Of a stretch of DNA of 64,000 nt, positions 1-7,224 are shown piece by piece. Both the position numbers and the translations under genes were made by a program. A model generated the notes under the pieces. The model made no database searches. It worked only from the letters and a program-made list of their open reading frames with translations, and was not told the DNA's origin. The stretch is from NCBI GenBank assembly GCA_946567425.1, contig CAMNXF010000006.1, positions 1 through 64,000 of the forward strand, in the 5' to 3' direction. This DNA comes from an uncultured Clostridia bacterium (GTDB lineage: Bacteria; Bacillota; Clostridia; Oscillospirales; Ruminococcaceae). Position 1 is the stretch's first letter; each line of letters begins with the position of its first letter.

Positions 1-60
1 TCCTTCGCCTACCGCGACCTTTTTGCCGTTGGATATTACCGTTAGCAGTACCATGATCAT
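1..60 (-). CDS. Start of a gene following the tape-measure-like gene (partial)
   Basis: Only about 20 codons are inside the window. The ATG overlaps the stop codon of the upstream 574-codon frame in an ATGA arrangement, which indicates translational coupling. The visible peptide is short, hydrophobic at first and then carries SNGKKVAVGEG. In tailed-phage genomes the gene after the tape measure usually encodes a distal tail protein, so that is a guess from position. A second in-frame ATG lies two codons downstream. Function is not established. Confidence 0.4.
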   Translation of the reverse strand, partial: MIMVLLTVISNGKKVAVGEG

Positions 61-1781
61 GACCCCTTTAAATTATTGATCCACGGGTCGGGACGGAGCG
101 CCACAGGGCTGTCCGTTTTGACCGTTTCACTCAGTTTGTTGTCGATGTATATCGGGAACTCGAACGTCTGTTGTGTCTGCTGCGGAGTATTGCCGTAGGC
201 ATACGGCGCTTGGGCGGCATAGCTGGCAGCATTTGGAAGTTGCTTGATAAGATCGTCAACCGTTTTTTCGCTAACTATCGGCATTTCAAAGGTGTCACCG
301 GAATTCCTAAGTGCTTCCTCAAAACCCGCATTCCACGCTTTGCCGCTTTCTATTCCGCTATCCTTAAACACCTCATTTGAGGGGATGTTGAGCAAATCTA
401 GATTTGCCGAGCCGTCATTAAAGCCGCTTTGATACGCGCTGCCGATCAAAATGCCTTTTTCCTCGATATCCTCTTTCACCGCTTCCCATTCGATTGCTTT
501 GTACGAATCAGAAAAACGCTGTTGCGCACGATCTTTATCGAATGCAGAGTCAAGAATTTGATTTTCCGCTGCTCTAACATCATTTGTGATCTTATCGACC
601 ATGTTTTTTACAGTGATATCATCATAATTCATAAGCAGCTCGATCGGATTGGCGTAGTCAGTTTTAACATTAGTCAAACCATCTTCGCCAACAATAGATT
701 CTGCCAGTCCTGCCGCAATACGATTGCGTAAATCATTAGATTTTACAACGGCATCGACCCTTACGTCATCGTAAGTTTTGTCAATAAGTTTAAAATTATC
801 TTCAAGAAATTTTTCTATTTCGGCTTGGGAAACGCCGTCAATTTCCTTTAACACGGCTATTTCGTTTATGCTTTCGTATGCCTCACGCCGCTGTGATGCC
901 GCTGCCTCAAGAGCAGCGTCTTGTGCCTCTCCAATTCGCTGCAGCAGCATTTCATACGAAGTTTTGTCGATTTGCAGATTGCCCATATCGGCTTCCAACA
1001 GATCCCATGTTGCTTTTGCGAATGCGTTTGTTTTAATATTGGCATACCGTTCGAGCTCGTCGTACAAATCTCGGATATTTTGTATTTCGCTTTCCAATAA
1101 GCCGCGATTTTCATCTACAGCAGTCTGTGTAATGGAGTGAATTTGCGAACGTATATTTTCAACTTTTCCCTCGAGTGTAACACCAAAGCCGGCGATCTCA
1201 TCTAATGACTTTCGTTCATCTTCATCAATTCCGTCAAGCGAAAAAAATTCCTCAAGAATCGTTGCTGCGCCGAATGTCTGTTCATCAAGCAAATCGCTGA
1301 TCTTGTCAATTGACGCATTTAACCTATCCGAAAAATCGGGAATATCATCAAGCGATATTGTACCTAACGTCTGATACTTTGAGAAAGTTTTATCCATTGC
1401 ATCAGCCATACCTGTAAACTCGTCCTTGAGATCGCTCACTTTCCCTCTGTGTGTTTCAAATTTTTGTGCCAGTTCCTCATAGCCGCTCCCGATGGGCTCA
1501 CACAGCTCCTCGATTTGTTCGAAGCTCAATCTTATATCACCGAATTTTTTAGCGATCTTTTCGTCCATTATGGCTTTACTGAGCTCCATGATCCCGCCCA
1601 TAATCAAACCAAATCCCGCGCCAATACCTGTTGCAAGTGCAAATCCGCCCGCGCCTATGCCCAAAGCTGTTCCTGCGGTTGTTATCACGTTTTTTATTGC
1701 CGAAATCGAGGAAGTGATTTTGTCAATATCACTTGACACATTTTTTTCAAAAAACTCTTGTTTTTTGAATTCTCTGTGCAA
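57..1781 (-). pseudogene. Phage tail tape-measure-like protein, 5' end replaced by IS sequence
   Basis: A long minus-strand frame of about 574 codons. It carries a Gly/Ala-rich hydrophobic stretch near residues 35-70, then acidic helical sequence likely to form coiled coil, and a C-terminus with FEFPIYIDNKL that resembles tail-protein ends. This layout suits a phage tape-measure protein, which sets tail length and helps DNA pass the membrane. The frame opens with a TTG inside the right end of an IS copy (terminus about 1733), so roughly the first 15 codons come from the element and the true N-terminus is lost. The downstream gene overlaps by ATGA. It could also be another large helical secreted protein. 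Coding is likely; the exact family is uncertain. Confidence 0.5.
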
Positions 1782-1813
1782 TATCCACGGAGCGTAGCGG
1801 ATATTGCACAGAG
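1772..1813. repeat. Perfect 15-bp stem hairpin near the IS right end
   Basis: CTCTGTGCAATATCC at 1772-1786 is exactly complementary to GGATATTGCACAGAG at 1799-1813, with a 12-base loop. A decayed form (GATATCC and AAATATTGC around the same loop motif) lies downstream of the second transposase near 3480-3515. It therefore appears to be part of the element, perhaps a terminator-like or read-through-blocking hairpin. Confidence 0.7.
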
Positions 1814-1832
1814 TCGGACACGCACCCGGCGG

Positions 1833-2166
1833 TCATGCGACGGATTTTAATGCCGCATAATAGCGGCGGCGCTTTTCGGCGGGAGGGATTCCACCAATCG
1901 CGGAGCAGATCCGACGATTATTCCAATAGCTCATAAAATAACGCCAAATAAGTGTTTTCAGCTCATCTATCGCATAATTTTCCGGCTTTCGTCCACGCAA
2001 ATAGAACAGTTCTTCCTTCATTCGCGCCCACATACTTTCGCAGCGCGCGTTATCGTGGCACCTTCCTCCCGCGCTGTTCATGCTTTGGATTATTCCAAAA
2101 TCCGCAATTGCACAGCGGTATTTTTCTCTCGTGTACTGACTTCCTCGATCGGAATGAATAATCATG
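1833..2166 (-). pseudogene. IS3-family transposase OrfB, C-terminal fragment
   Basis: About 110 codons encode the end of an rve-type integrase domain. They include HSDRGSQYT, holding the second catalytic Asp, and CESMWARMKEELF, holding the catalytic Glu, followed by SYWNNRRICSAIGGIPP. The first catalytic Asp and the helix-turn-helix OrfA are absent, so it cannot transpose by itself. It is close to the C-terminus of the second copy but not identical, for example KEELF against KNELF. Confidence 0.85.
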
Positions 2167-2243
2167 CCACGTAGATGTTGTATAATAAAACTTGACACTA
2201 AGCCCACAAAGAAATATAATAAAAGAAAAGGAAGGTTTCAAAA

Positions 2244-2582
2244 ATGAGAAAAACAAGAAGATACGACAAAGAGTACAAGGTACAAGCAGTAAAGTTAGCG
2301 AAAGTGAAAGGAACAAAGAGCGTAGCGGAGGAGTTAGAGATACCGGTAAACACGCTGAGCGGGTGGGTTCATAAAGCAAAGAACGGCAGATTAGATCTTT
2401 GAAAGGGCGAACAAACGCCTGAAACCGCGCTGACACTTGTTGCCGAGTGCGAGGAGCTGCGCAAGCAGTTAAAGGAGCGAGATAAGGAGATCAAGCGTCT
2501 CAACGAATTGAACGAGTTCTTGGAGGAGGCGTCAGCTTTTTTCTCGGCGATCCTTCGGAAGTCGGGAAAAACGAACGATTAA
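2244..2582 (+). pseudogene. IS3-family OrfA with an in-frame TGA
   Basis: The frame encodes a helix-turn-helix protein of about 112 codons. It begins MRKTRRYDKEYKVQAVKLA after an AAGGAAGG ribosome binding site, continues with a leucine-zipper-like region, and ends in FLEEASAFF. Codon 53 is TGA (2400-2402), after GRLDL, where related proteins keep reading. A T6C slippery heptamer, T TTT TTC at 2537-2543, is placed for -1 frameshifting into orfB. The downstream frame is intact, so the stop looks like a single base change. Confidence 0.8.
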
Positions 2583-3467
2583 AGTTCATAGCAAAAAAGA
2601 CGGAAGACGGCGAGGTAAAGGGAAAAATCAGCTTGTATTGTGAGGCATTAAAGGTATCAAGACAGGGGTTTTATGACTACCTGAAAAACAGGAATAAGCC
2701 ATGGAAGCACGAACACTTAGCAGAGCTGATAAACAGCATAATAGTTGAGGATGAATGTAACAACGCATATGGAAGAAAGCGAATGCGGGAGGCATTAAAT
2801 CTGAAATATCCGGAGGAAGAAATTCCAAGTGAAAGCACGGTATATTGAGTAATGGGAGTTATCGGCGCAAATCATCCAAGGCGTAGAAAGCCCAACGGAA
2901 TAACCAAGGCGGATCGTGAAGCTCGGAAATCGGATGACCTGTTAAAGCGTGATTTCACGGCTGAAAAGCCCTGCGAAAAATGCGTTACTGACATCACGGA
3001 AATTTCGGGAAAGGACGGAAAATTATACGTTTCGGCGATTTTTGACTGTACTTGCGATGGCGGATAATATGCGCGCCGAGCTGTGTGTTCAGGGCGTTGG
3101 AAACGCATGCAAAAGCTTTGAAGATATGCCAAGCGCAATTATCCATCCGGATCGCGGAAGTCAGTACACAAGCGAAAAATACCGCAGTGCAATCGTTGAT
3201 TTTGGAATAATCCAAAGCATGAACAGCGCGGGAGGAAGGTGCCACGATAACGCGCGCTGCGAAAGTATGTGGGCGCGGATGAAGAACGAGCTGTTCTATT
3301 TGCGCGGGCGTAAATCCGAAAATTTCACGGTTGATGAGCTGAAAACCCTTGTCTGGCGCTATTTTGTGAGCTATTGGAATAACCGCAGGATCTGTTCTGC
3401 AATTGGCAGTATACCGCCTGCCGAAAAGCGCCGCCGCTACTACGCAGCATTAAAATCCATCGCATAA
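2582..3467 (+). pseudogene. IS3-family transposase OrfB with a nonsense codon and a frameshift
   Basis: The frame is -1 relative to orfA and has no ATG of its own, as expected for a protein made by programmed frameshifting. It reads YCEALKVSRQGFYDYL, then an in-frame TGA at 2846-2848 where relatives have Arg (ESTVY-stop-VMGVIG). The catalytic region follows: TDITEI, HPDRGSQYT and a Glu in CESMWARMKNELF. Between TDITEI and LAMADN the frame changes near 3050, probably through a small deletion. The product cannot be made without two corrections. Confidence 0.85.
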
Positions 3468-3619
3468 GCTCCGGCTGAGCGATATCCACTCCGCTTCGCT
3501 CCGTAAATATTGCGTATACCGAAAAAACTCGTTTTTTTTTGAGAAAAATGTGTCAATCGATATTGACAAAATCATTGCCATGTCGATCACGAGGATATTA
3601 AGACAGAGAGGCTATCCAA

Positions 3620-4012
3620 ATGACGGTACTGCTTGATACTAATATTATTATGGATGCGCTGCAGGAGCGACAGTCCCTTGATATTGCGTCTAAGAAAATT
3701 CTGCTGCTTGGTCAGAGCGGAAAGCTCGACTGCTGTTTTACCGCAAACACCGCAACGGATATTTTCTTCTTATACAGTAAGGCTCGAAGCAGGAAAGAAG
3801 CAAATGATGCTCTCGGATCTCTGTTGGATACATATAAGGTCTATCCAATAACTCGCAAGGATTTGTCGAACGAGGATCTTGAGAACGTGTTAGTTGAGGT
3901 ATGAGCTAAGAACGTTCACGCCGACTATATTATTTCCCGCGGCGAGGAATTTACAGGTATTGTTGCAGAGGTGAAAATAATAAAGCCCGATGAGTTTATT
4001 TCAATAGTTTAA
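3620..4012 (+). pseudogene. PIN-domain (VapC-like) toxin gene with an internal TGA
   Basis: The frame starts MTVLLDTNIIMDALQ, a typical PIN-domain N-terminus with the first metal-binding Asp, and reaches ITRKDLSNEDLENVLVEV before a TGA at 3902-3904. Past the stop the same frame continues ADYIISRGEEF and ends at a TAA at 4010. That is how PIN_3-type ribonuclease toxins usually finish. Total length is 130 codons with one interruption. An upstream frame ending at 3636 overlaps the start and could be the stub of an antitoxin cut by the IS. The product would be truncated and lack the last acidic motif unless TGA is read through. Confidence 0.7.
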
Positions 4013-4044
4013 ATTACGCTGTTAATATTTGTTTGTTTTACAAT

Positions 4045-4076
4045 AAAAGCCGTCCAAGCAATCGGACGGCTTTTTA
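4045..4076 (+). terminator. Rho-independent terminator after the PIN gene
   Basis: GCCGTCC and GGACGGC form a 7-bp GC stem around a 7-base loop. A-rich sequence precedes it and five Ts follow, so it could work in both directions. Confidence 0.8.
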
Positions 4077-4294
4077 ATATCTGTGTTCAGTTATATAGGT
4101 TGGCATCCGAATAGCAGCCGCTCAATAACCATATTTTAAGTGATTTTACTTATCAAACAAGCATAATTTAAGCACACACAAGATTGGATTTTCCTATAAC
4201 AGTGTAGTTTGTCGGCGTTCTAAGAAAACTAAAAAACGCTCAATATTTTGGTTAAGCGCCTATATTTCTACATTTTAATTAAGGTTTTCACTTC

Positions 4295-4334
4295 GATTAC
4301 AAATCAGCTGCTCTACCAACTAAGCTACTCCGGC
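4295..4334 (-). tRNA. Truncated tRNA-Thr(UGU), 5' half only
   Basis: On the minus strand the sequence runs through a normal 5' acceptor strand (GCCGGAG), a D arm (GCTTAGTTGGTAGAGC) and the anticodon arm with loop TTTGTAA, giving anticodon TGT. Identity to a tRNA stops at AATC, inside the 3' strand of the anticodon stem; what follows is unrelated AT-rich sequence. The T arm and 3' acceptor strand are absent, so it cannot be functional. It marks the border between the mobile debris and the host genes. No coding sequence is seen from 4077 to 4294. Confidence 0.75.
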
Positions 4335-4544
4335 GTTTTCTCCATATCGCTATCAGCTACTAATACGTTATAGCACGTTTACGAATATTTGTCCAGCGGT
4401 TTTTCAAAAAATTTTATCCGCAGGCGGAAAGGGAAAATAGGAAATGACGCAAAAGCTTTTCTTAAGCCGTTTCGCGGAATTTGCCGAACAGAGAAATCTA
4501 TGAGATCATTGGATTTTATGAAATATCACTCTCCAAACAAAAGC

Positions 4545-4578
4545 GCAAAAACAGCCGCAAGCAAAAACTCACGGCTGC
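4545..4578 (-). terminator. Rho-independent terminator ending the thrS operon
   Basis: Read on the minus strand, CAGCCG and CGGCTG pair across a loop of about 15 bases, followed by TTTTTG. It lies 20 bp beyond the stop of the glycosyltransferase gene. Confidence 0.7.
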
Positions 4579-4597
4579 CGCATATTAAATCGAAAAA

Positions 4598-5539
4598 TCA
4601 GAACTCCTCTTTTACGAGATACTTTGGACGATCCTTGACCTCAAGATAAAGCTTGCTGAGGTACTGCCCCATAATGCCGAGACAGAGGAGCTGTAAGCCG
4701 CCAAGCAGCGTAATAACGCAGATCGTTGACGGCCAGCCCGCCACATTGTCGCCGAACGCCAGAGCTCGTATAAAAATAAATATCAGGAACGCAAACGCGA
4801 TAACGCAGAACAATATTCCCAAAAACGACGCAATAGACAACGGCACGGTCGAAAATGCCATTATGCCGTCCAGCGAGTACAAAAACAGCTTCCAGAACGA
4901 CCACTTTGTCTCGCCCGCCGCGCGTTGGATATTCTCGTATTCGAGCCACTTCGTCTCGAAACCGACCCACCCGAAAATGCCTTTCGAGAAGCGGTTGTAT
5001 TCGCGCATTGAGAGTATCGCGTCCACGACCTGACGCGTCATCATACGGTAATCGCGCGCGCCGTCGACGATGTCCGTTTTGGAGATCTTGCGCATTAACC
5101 CGTAAAACCGCCGCGCGAACCATGAACGTATCGGCGGCTCGCCCTTGCGGTCGACGCGTCTTGTTGCCACGGAGTCGTAACCGTTCTCGATGTTTTCGTA
5201 CATTTCGGGGAGCAGCGCGGGAGGGTCCTGCAAATCCGCGTCCATAAGCACGACAATATCCCCCTTTGCTTTTTCAAAGCCGGCGACTATCGCAGCCTCC
5301 TTGCCGAAATTCCGCGAGAACGAAACAAGGTGAACGCGCTCGTCCTTTTCGTGAAGCAGCTTTACCTGCTCAACGGTTTTGTCGCGCGAGCCGTCGTTCA
5401 CGAAAACGAACTCGAACTCCACGCCCTTTTCGTGAAAGAATGCCTCCTGCTTTATCGTCTCCGCGTAGAACAGCGGCACACTTTCCTCCTCATTGTAACA
5501 GGGTACTATTATACTGAGTAATTTATTAAACGTATTCAA
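4598..5539 (-). CDS. GtrB/DPM-like polyprenyl-phosphate glycosyltransferase (GT2)
   Basis: A 313-residue membrane-anchored family 2 glycosyltransferase. Such enzymes move a hexose from a nucleotide sugar to a lipid carrier on the inner face of the membrane. The N-terminal GT-A fold shows PCYNEEES at 13-20, VNDGSRDKT at 47-55 and DADLQDPP at 100-107 (metal-binding DxD), with YNRFSKG near 181. Two transmembrane helices lie at about 235-260 and 270-292, as in GtrB. It is the last gene of the minus-strand operon headed by thrS and is followed by a terminator. The sugar used cannot be told from the sequence. Confidence 0.9.
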   Translation of the reverse strand: MNTFNKLLSIIVPCYNEEESVPLFYAETIKQEAFFHEKGVEFEFVFVNDGSRDKTVEQVKLLHEKDERVHLVSFSRNFGKEAAIVAGFEKAKGDIVVLMDADLQDPPALLPEMYENIENGYDSVATRRVDRKGEPPIRSWFARRFYGLMRKISKTDIVDGARDYRMMTRQVVDAILSMREYNRFSKGIFGWVGFETKWLEYENIQRAAGETKWSFWKLFLYSLDGIMAFSTVPLSIASFLGILFCVIAFAFLIFIFIRALAFGDNVAGWPSTICVITLLGGLQLLCLGIMGQYLSKLYLEVKDRPKYLVKEEF

Positions 5540-5566
5540 GACTAATCACTCCATTTTATCGGGAAT

Positions 5567-6043
5567 TTAAACGGCTTTTTCGGCAGGCAGCGGCGGGACC
5601 TTATCCTCGTTTTCCGCAGCGAGAACTTTCATTTCAAACGGGTTGAACACACGCGCGTAAGGCGACATGGGGTCGAGCACGCAGGGTCTCCCCTTTATCG
5701 ACTGAAAGAAACGGACTGTGTTTACCTTCATTACCTCAAAATTGTTGTTGTCGGGCTTGACGAGTACGCTCATACGCTCGGGCGAGGTGAAAAACGGCAC
5801 GATAGCGTGACCGTCCTTTTGTATCATCAGAATATTGAGCGTCTTGTCGGTCTGTATGCCTTGGTTGAACTGTCCGACAATAAGCACCTCCGCCGTCATA
5901 AGGTCGGGAAGCAGCTTGTTCCACTTGACCTTGGTCTGATCCTCGTTCGCCGCCAGAATGCGCTCCTCAAGCTCTTTGTTAAGATTTTTCAGATCCTCCG
6001 TCCACTCGTAATCGTCTGCCATTGTATTTTTTTCTTCTGCCAT
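5567..6043 (-). CDS. SseB-like domain protein
   Basis: A 158-residue soluble protein. A charged helical N-terminus (about 1-45) precedes an SseB-type N-terminal domain with LMIQKDGHAIVPFFTSPERM and CVLDPMSPYARVFNPFE. SseB was named for enhanced serine sensitivity; in Clostridia these proteins are common and of unknown role. There is no signal peptide or membrane segment. It sits 27 bp upstream of the GT2 gene and downstream of a lipoprotein gene in the same direction, so co-transcription is likely. Confidence 0.7.
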   Translation of the reverse strand: MAEEKNTMADDYEWTEDLKNLNKELEERILAANEDQTKVKWNKLLPDLMTAEVLIVGQFNQGIQTDKTLNILMIQKDGHAIVPFFTSPERMSVLVKPDNNNFEVMKVNTVRFFQSIKGRPCVLDPMSPYARVFNPFEMKVLAAENEDKVPPLPAEKAV

Positions 6044-6058
6044 ATTTTCCGCCTTTCG

Positions 6059-6436
6059 TTAGTTGTTGTCACATAAAAATCTTTCGCCGTCGGCGACCTT
6101 TACATAAAGGAAATTTGTCGAATTATCCTCAAGAAAAACCAGATCGCCGCCCTCTATCATGAACCGATTTACATAATTTCCGTCGTCGGTCGAAAGAATT
6201 AGCACGCCGTTTTCGATCTTCCAACTTCCGTAACCGACATAGCTGCTTGCCCAACCCTCGTAATAGCTGAACGTTCCATCGGTGTCCAAGCGTATCCCGA
6301 ACTTGCCAATGCCCGCAAAGCCGCCGTTTTCGTAGACATAGCTCTTGCCGCCGAGAACGGTTTCAGCGGTTTGACGGGCGCAGCCCGTACAGAGCAGCGC
6401 CGCCGACGTTGTTAATGCAAGCAACAGTCTTTTCAT
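6059..6436 (-). CDS. Small putative lipoprotein
   Basis: About 125 residues starting MKRLLLALTTSAALLCTGC, a short signal peptide ending in a plausible lipobox (CTGC, with an unusual Cys at -3). The mature part is a small beta-rich domain with GWASSYVGYGSWKIENG. I chose this ATG because AAGGGA lies 9 bases upstream. An earlier in-frame ATG, six codons before, overlaps the stop of the preceding gene. I do not recognise the family. It probably sits on the outer face of the membrane. Confidence 0.65.
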   Translation of the reverse strand: MKRLLLALTTSAALLCTGCARQTAETVLGGKSYVYENGGFAGIGKFGIRLDTDGTFSYYEGWASSYVGYGSWKIENGVLILSTDDGNYVNRFMIEGGDLVFLEDNSTNFLYVKVADGERFLCDNN

Positions 6437-6453
6437 AACAGTTGTTCCCTTCA

Positions 6454-7215
6454 TTAAAATCCATTATCCGCAAGAATTTTTTCAAATTTCTTTTCGGATA
6501 AAATTTCGTGAGTTATAAATTCACCGTTGCAGAACAACGTAAAAATTGTAAACGGCGAGGGAGCGCTTTGAGCCTGTTCCGCGCTCTCAAAACGGATAGT
6601 ATGAAACTCCGCTCCCCTTGCCTTTGCCATTTCTTCAAGAATTGGCACATACTTTGCAGTAAACGGACACTGATTTGAATAGTACAGCGCAAATCCGCCC
6701 GGCATATCCGTATGCACGGTATCTTTAACGCTCTGTTTAAAACGGGGTTTCTCCGCTTTCTTGCCGAACGGAAGATACATCAGTTCAAAATACGGGGAAG
6801 CCGTATCGACGGTTTCAAAGCCTTTGTATTTCAGATATTTCGGATCGGACAGAAATCCCAGTTTCTTTTTAGACGAAAGAACGACAAGCCCCTTTTTACC
6901 TTTAGCTTCGCTGTCGCGTATACATTCCTCCAGCAGGAGGCTTGAATTTCCCTGCCCCTTAAACTGCCCCGAGACCCACAAACAATCAATATACATATAA
7001 CCGTCCGCGTCAACGGGTGCCCAAGCGTGTTCGGCGGGAATATACTCAATAAAGCACTTCCCCCGAACGTCGCCCTTCAAAAACACCAGACCCTCGTCAA
7101 GCCGTTCTTTCAGCCAAGCCTTTTTTGACATTACCTGACAATCCTTATTATTAGAGATCGCGCAGCAGATATGCTCTTTGTCAAGATTCTCCGGAGTTAT
7201 TCGAACAAGTTCCAT
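6454..7215 (-). CDS. YoaP-like GNAT acetyltransferase with thioredoxin-like C-terminal domain
   Basis: A 253-residue two-domain protein. Residues 1-150 form a GNAT fold with the acetyl-CoA loop at GQFKGQGNSS (83-92). Residues 175-253 hold a thioredoxin-like segment with YYSNQCPFT (single Cys183), matching the YoaP family of Bacillus and Clostridia. The substrate is unknown. It begins 9 bp after the thrS stop, so it is in the thrS operon. It ends in a TAATG-type overlap with an alternative start of the next gene. Confidence 0.75.
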   Translation of the reverse strand: MELVRITPENLDKEHICCAISNNKDCQVMSKKAWLKERLDEGLVFLKGDVRGKCFIEYIPAEHAWAPVDADGYMYIDCLWVSGQFKGQGNSSLLLEECIRDSEAKGKKGLVVLSSKKKLGFLSDPKYLKYKGFETVDTASPYFELMYLPFGKKAEKPRFKQSVKDTVHTDMPGGFALYYSNQCPFTAKYVPILEEMAKARGAEFHTIRFESAEQAQSAPSPFTIFTLFCNGEFITHEILSEKKFEKILADNGF

Positions 7216-7224
7216 TGCGTTACC

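Larger units (their letters stand above)
1733..2166 (-). mobile_element. Truncated IS3-family element, copy 1
   Basis: This is the 3' part of an IS3-family element on the minus strand. The right terminus is read as TTGACACA at 1733. It matches the right end of the second copy, read on the other strand near 3556. The 5' part is missing: identity to copy 2 stops just before the IIHSDRGSQYT transposase motif, about 25 bp from the left end of copy 2. Copy 2 probably inserted here, or recombination removed the rest. Together the two copies form an inverted repeat of more than 400 bp per arm. Confidence 0.75.
2192..3556 (+). mobile_element. Full-length but inactivated IS3-family element, copy 2
   Basis: The element is bounded by TTGACACT at 2192 on the left and GTGTCAA ending at 3556 on the right, giving about 1365 bp, normal for the IS3 family. 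It holds orfA and orfB in the expected 0/-1 frame arrangement. Both genes are broken: an in-frame TGA in orfA, and a TGA plus a frameshift in orfB. About 18 bp outside the right terminus are also shared with copy 1, so the exact boundary is not certain. Confidence 0.75.

Noticed and set aside
4389-4649. Open frame of 86 codons on the plus strand
   Set aside because: It overlaps the terminator and the end of the GT2 gene, has no ribosome binding site, and its composition looks like random translation.
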